From Saprospiraceae bacterium (lineage in GTDB: Bacteria > Bacteroidota > Bacteroidia > Chitinophagales > Saprospiraceae): a stretch of 9,120 bases of DNA. How positions within the stretch are numbered: the stretch's first letter is position 1; each line of letters opens with the position of its first letter. The stretch lies in NCBI GenBank assembly GCA_017995875.1, contig JAGOIB010000034.1, positions 8,514 through 17,633 of the forward strand. The letters are read 5' to 3'. Below, piece after piece: positions 6,630-9,120 of the stretch. The translations under genes and the position numbers were made by a program. The notes under the pieces were generated by a model that saw only the letters and a program-made list of their open reading frames with translations, had not been told where the DNA came from and searched no databases.

Positions 6630-6775
6630 AAAACCAAAACTTATGATGTAAAGATAAAACATATTATGAATAGTTGTTATATGTAATGATCTTTTTATCA
6701 ATAAAAAATGAAGAATAAAAAATCGTAATATGTTTTTGGCTGAAAACCTTGCTAATAGTGGAAAGAAATCGGAGG
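6630..6775. other. A/T-rich gap downstream of mqnD, nothing identified
   Basis: Together with 6421-6479 this is the unassigned part of the gene-free stretch 6259-6775. It is strongly A/T rich, with a near-palindromic TTTTTAT-CA-ATAAAAA around 6691-6706, too tight to be a good hairpin. No ORF, tRNA or clear promoter is visible beyond the weak -7-like element at 6643-6635. The neighbouring 6421-6479 also shows no recognisable feature. Confidence 0.5.
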
Positions 6776-7561
6776 TTAGGGAACCAAATTTTTTAGTTTA
6801 GCTATGGCTTTTCTCCCTTTTTCACCTAAATCAAGTGAAAAATCATTGACATAGAGGTTGATATGGCTATGGATGACCTCTTCATCCATTTCCTGGGAAA
6901 ACCGTCGAACATAAGGCATGACTTTGGCCTCGTTATTCCGGGCAAACAAAATGCTTTCCTTTAAGAGCCTGTCTATGAGTGAAATAGTATCGGCTGAAAG
7001 TCTATTTGATGCAAAAATTCCTCCCAAAGGGATAGGCATCCCGGTAGTTTCTTCCCATGCCTCTCCCAGGTCCAGGACTTTAATCAGCCCTTTGTCCTGA
7101 TAGGTAAACCTGTTTTCATGGATAATGACCCCTGCCACCACCTCACCCTTAAGCACTGCATCTTCTATCTTATGGAAGGGATAAAATATTTTGTGGGTAG
7201 CAGCAGGATAAAAAATATTGAACAGCAAGTGGGCTGTTGTCCATTGCCCGGGCAGGGCCACAGGTCCTTTCAGGATTGCCTCTTTGGAAATCGGTTCCCT
7301 GGCGATGACGAGCGGACCGCATCCATTGCCAAGGGCTGCACCGGAAGAAAGAAGTTGATAAATGTGGTCGAGGGAAAGGGCCCTGTGAAAACTAATTTTG
7401 GTGACATCCAGGTGCTGATTTCCTGCCCACTCATTGAGTGTTTCTACATCCTCCATATGGACATCAAACGTCAGGCCATGTGTATCAATCCACCCATTGA
7501 CGAGTGCGGCAAACATATAGGTATCATTAGGGCAGGGGGAAAATCCTAGGGTAATATTCAT
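6776..7561 (-). CDS. mqnD: 1,4-dihydroxy-6-naphthoate synthase (futalosine pathway)
   Basis: Enzyme of the futalosine route to menaquinone. MqnD converts cyclic dehypoxanthine futalosine into 1,4-dihydroxy-6-naphthoate, which is later prenylated at the membrane to become the respiratory quinone. The 261-residue product matches the family in length (about 260-290) and motifs: the N-terminal GFSPCPNDTYMFAAL (6-20), TKISFHRAL (54-62), GNGCGPLV (78-85), IIHENRFTYQDKGL (146-159) with His148 as the probable catalytic base, and GMPIPLGGIFA (174-184). It is a soluble periplasmic-binding-protein-like fold and lacks a signal peptide, as expected for a cytosolic enzyme. Its ATG (7561-7559) begins the protein exactly at the conserved MNITLGFSPCPND. 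It is divergent from the pseudouridine synthase gene. No other mqn gene is in the window, which is common for this pathway. Confidence 0.92.
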   Translation of the reverse strand: MNITLGFSPCPNDTYMFAALVNGWIDTHGLTFDVHMEDVETLNEWAGNQHLDVTKISFHRALSLDHIYQLLSSGAALGNGCGPLVIAREPISKEAILKGPVALPGQWTTAHLLFNIFYPAATHKIFYPFHKIEDAVLKGEVVAGVIIHENRFTYQDKGLIKVLDLGEAWEETTGMPIPLGGIFASNRLSADTISLIDRLLKESILFARNNEAKVMPYVRRFSQEMDEEVIHSHINLYVNDFSLDLGEKGRKAIAKLKNLVP

Positions 7562-7595
7562 GGGCTCAATTGAAAACAGTAATTTGCACGCGGCT

Positions 7596-8300
7596 ATGAT
7601 TGATCTTGAAATAATCTATGAAGATAACCACCTGATAGCCATTAACAAACCTAATGGTCTTCTCGTTCATACCGATGAAACAGGCGATACCAGCCTGGAG
7701 GAGATGTTGAAAGAATACATCAAAGAGAAATATCAAAAACCCGGAAATGTTTTTCTTCAATCCTGTCATAGGCTGGACCGTCCTGTGAGTGGGGCGTTGA
7801 TATTTGCCAAAACCTCCAAAGGCAAAGAGCGGATGAGCAAATTATTTTCCGGTCGTGAGATAGCCAAGACCTATCTGGCCCTTGTTGAAAAATGTCCTGA
7901 TCCCTACGAAGCTGACCTTGAAAACTGGATGTTGAAAGACCGTAACAAAAATACTGTAGAGGTCGTCAAAGGGGATAAATCAGGGGCGGTAAAAGCAAGG
8001 ACCCAATACAGGACATTGGGTAAGGTCGGTAAGTTTTTTTTGGTCAGGTTGCACCCCATCACAGGCAAATCCCACCAGTTACGCGTGCACATGCGATTTA
8101 TAGGTAGTCCAATTGTCGGAGATGTCAAATACGGCGGATCTTCCATCAATGATCCAAATGCTTTTTTGCTTCATTGTCGTAAAATGGAATTTATCCATCC
8201 CATCCAGAAAATACCGGTCATTTTGAATGCGCCTTTGCCCGATTTACCTTTATGGCAGAGGTACAAAGACGAGATCATAGCCCTCGAAGGGCAGGAATAA
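7596..8300 (+). CDS. RluA-family RNA pseudouridine synthase
   Basis: Isomerises specific uridines in rRNA or tRNA to pseudouridine; the target site cannot be told from sequence. From ATG 7596 it has 234 residues. Seen: IIYEDNHLIAINKPNGLLVH (6-25), the catalytic motif HRLDRPVSGALIFAK (58-72) with the nucleophilic Asp61, KTYLALVE, the late motif TGKSHQLRVHM and GDVKYGG. There is no N-terminal S4 domain, unlike RluC or RluD, so it is a minimal catalytic-core member and I give no gene symbol. An in-frame ATG at 7560 would add 12 unconserved residues and overlap the mqnD start codon on the other strand; the family normally begins with the MIDLEIIYEDNH-like segment, so I prefer 7596. The SRP RNA begins about 25 nt after its stop. 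Confidence 0.92.
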   Translation: MIDLEIIYEDNHLIAINKPNGLLVHTDETGDTSLEEMLKEYIKEKYQKPGNVFLQSCHRLDRPVSGALIFAKTSKGKERMSKLFSGREIAKTYLALVEKCPDPYEADLENWMLKDRNKNTVEVVKGDKSGAVKARTQYRTLGKVGKFFLVRLHPITGKSHQLRVHMRFIGSPIVGDVKYGGSSINDPNAFLLHCRKMEFIHPIQKIPVILNAPLPDLPLWQRYKDEIIALEGQE

Positions 8301-8312
8301 AGATTATTCGTT

Positions 8313-8320
8313 TACATTTG
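8313..8320 (+). promoter_or_regulatory. -7 element of the SRP RNA gene
   Basis: TACATTTG matches TAnnTTTG exactly. It ends 4-6 nt before the predicted RNA 5' end at 8325-8327, the expected distance. No TTG is visible at the -33 place. It lies 13 nt behind the pseudouridine synthase stop codon. Confidence 0.65.
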
Positions 8321-8324
8321 CAGG

Positions 8325-8424
8325 GAGTGAGAGTCATACGACCAGCTCCTTTCAAACTCCCCCAGGGCAGAAATGCAGCAAGGGTAGAAAGTTGAGCGGT
8401 GCGATATGATTTCTCACTCATTTT
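8325..8424 (+). ncRNA. ffs: Small signal recognition particle RNA (4.5S type)
   Basis: RNA scaffold that binds Ffh and guides ribosomes making membrane or secreted proteins to the membrane. The conserved apical domain is plain: GCA-GAAA-TGC (8367-8376) is a GNRA-capped tip, with CAGG (8363-8366) facing AGCA (8377-8380) as the internal loop that Ffh binds, closed by CCC/GGG. Below it, GCTC and CTTTC (in 8345-8353) pair with GAAAG and GAGC (in 8387-8398), then CG/CG and TCATA/TATGA. The ends GAGTGAGA (8325-8332) and TCTCACTC (8412-8419) pair over 8 bp. The result is one long rod of about 95-100 nt, the normal size for bacteria lacking an Alu domain. The 3' end is inferred from the closing stem. 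Only a weak T-rich tail (ATTTTATTTG) follows, so termination there is unsure. Confidence 0.92.
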
Positions 8425-8446
8425 ATTTGACTTAAACCTCCCTGAT

Positions 8447-9106
8447 ATGAAATTTTTTATCGACACAGCCAATATTGACCAGATCAAAGAGGCTGCAGAA
8501 CTAGGAATTCTCGATGGTGTGACCACTAACCCTTCACTTATGGCTAAAGAGGGGATCACCGGGACTGAAAATATCAACAATCATTACAAGACCATCTGTG
8601 CCATTGTCAATGGCGATGTAAGTGCCGAGGTGATTTCCACCGACTTCAAAGGCATGGTTGATGAAGGCAAGATCCTTGCTGACCTGGCACCCAATATTGT
8701 CGTCAAAGTACCGATGACTAAAGATGGTGTGAAGGCACTCAACTGGTTATCAGATCATGATATCCGCACCAATTGTACGCTTGTGTTTTCCGCGGGACAG
8801 GCCATATTGGCTGCCAAGGCAGGAGCTACCTATCTCTCTCCTTTTATCGGCCGCGTCGATGATATCAATTGGGATGGGATGGCATTGATCCGCGACATCG
8901 CAGAAATCTATACGATCCAGGGGTATGAAACAGCTATTCTGGCTGCATCCATCCGCAATTCAAGACAGATCGTTGATTGTGCCAAAGCCGGCGCTGATGT
9001 AGTGACTTGTCCATTATCTGCTATACTAGGTTTATTAAAACATCCACTCACTGATATCGGGCTGGCCCAGTTTCTGGCTGATCATAAAAAAGCTCAAGGA
9101 AGTTAG
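8447..9106 (+). CDS. tal: Small transaldolase (about 220-residue subfamily)
   Basis: Cytosolic pentose phosphate enzyme that moves a dihydroxyacetone unit from sedoheptulose 7-phosphate to glyceraldehyde 3-phosphate through a Schiff base on lysine. The 219-residue product opens [16 protein letters not shown] and shows DGVTTNPSL (23-31), SAEV with Glu61, the Schiff-base lysine Lys87 in VVKVPMT (85-91), [11 protein letters not shown] (109-119), SPFIGRVDD (131-139) and the C-terminal [15 protein letters not shown]. Glu61 and Phe133 stand where fructose-6-phosphate aldolase has Gln and Tyr, so transaldolase is favoured over the sister aldolase. An upstream in-frame GTG at 8399 is rejected: it lies inside the SRP RNA and adds unconserved residues. 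ATG 8447 starts about 22 nt after the RNA. No separate promoter is clear, so read-through from the SRP RNA promoter is possible. Confidence 0.96.
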   Translation: MKFFIDTANIDQIKEAAELGILDGVTTNPSLMAKEGITGTENINNHYKTICAIVNGDVSAEVISTDFKGMVDEGKILADLAPNIVVKVPMTKDGVKALNWLSDHDIRTNCTLVFSAGQAILAAKAGATYLSPFIGRVDDINWDGMALIRDIAEIYTIQGYETAILAASIRNSRQIVDCAKAGADVVTCPLSAILGLLKHPLTDIGLAQFLADHKKAQGS

Positions 9107-9120
9107 AAGTTAGAAGTTAG
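9100..9120. repeat. Heptanucleotide tandem repeat starting in the tal stop codon
   Basis: Three perfect AAGTTAG units fill 9100-9120 and continue off the window. The first unit includes the last codon bases and the TAG stop (9104-9106) of tal. It has the same 7-bp period and the same AGTT core as the arrays near ald, but different flanking bases in the unit. Confidence 0.85.

Noticed and set aside
7118..7549. 143-codon plus-strand open frame antisense to mqnD
   Set aside because: mqnD on the other strand has all family motifs; the antisense translation is low-complexity and unlike any protein I know.
7560..7595. Upstream ATG adding 12 residues to the pseudouridine synthase
   Set aside because: The extra residues are unconserved and overlap the mqnD start codon; it remains possible but less likely than 7596.
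8399..8446. GTG start giving tal 16 extra residues
   Set aside because: The segment is part of the SRP RNA closing stem, and the small transaldolases begin at MKFFIDTAN.
1..9120. Mobile element, toxin-antitoxin, defence or biosynthetic cluster
   Set aside because: No transposase, integrase, inverted terminal repeats or cluster-type enzymes were seen; the genes are ordinary housekeeping functions apart from the lectin-like and HTH proteins.

Overview
This window reads as a chromosomal housekeeping segment of a Bacteroidota (Bacteroidetes) member, plausibly a Saprospiraceae-like environmental lineage. Four points support the phylum. Five start regions carry the Bacteroidota -7 promoter element TAnnTTTG. 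Starts lack Shine-Dalgarno sequences. The tRNA-Glu has a G1:U72 pair, which I recall from this phylum. Short heptanucleotide repeats sit between genes. The family-level placement is inference. I see no transposase, integrase, prophage, CRISPR array or defence cassette.

Layout. Positions 1-2167 (minus strand) hold a glycolytic pair, gap followed by pgk; pgk runs off the left edge. A tRNA-Glu (2424-2498) follows on the plus strand, with a very good promoter and a 20-bp hairpin terminator. Next on the plus strand come a secreted protein with an L-type-lectin-like domain (about 2694-3821) and, in the same frame after TAG-TAC, a TrmN6-type tRNA methyltransferase starting at GTG (3825-4571). A two-way hairpin terminator separates these from a convergent small helix-turn-helix gene (4643-4909, minus). 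Alanine dehydrogenase (5143-6258, minus) comes next. Upstream of it lies the only long gene-free stretch, 6259-6775. It holds the ald promoter, two clusters of a 7-bp repeat, an intrinsic terminator and a structured segment that may be a small RNA.

The right side is a divergent pair. mqnD (6776-7561, minus) encodes an enzyme of the futalosine route to menaquinone. On the plus strand a pseudouridine synthase (7596-8300) is followed by the signal recognition particle RNA (about 8325-8424) and a small transaldolase (8447-9106). A second heptanucleotide repeat starts inside the transaldolase stop codon and runs off the right edge.

Function. The protein genes cover lower glycolysis (gap, pgk), the non-oxidative pentose phosphate pathway (tal), alanine/pyruvate interconversion (ald), respiratory quinone synthesis (mqnD), RNA modification (trmN6, rluA family) and protein targeting (SRP RNA). 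Nothing ties them into one new system. The parts least explained by known families are the lectin-like protein, the small HTH protein, the structured 6480-6629 segment and the heptanucleotide repeats. Several naive longest-ORF starts look wrong (ald, tal, pseudouridine synthase, lectin); I chose internal starts for the reasons given in each entry.
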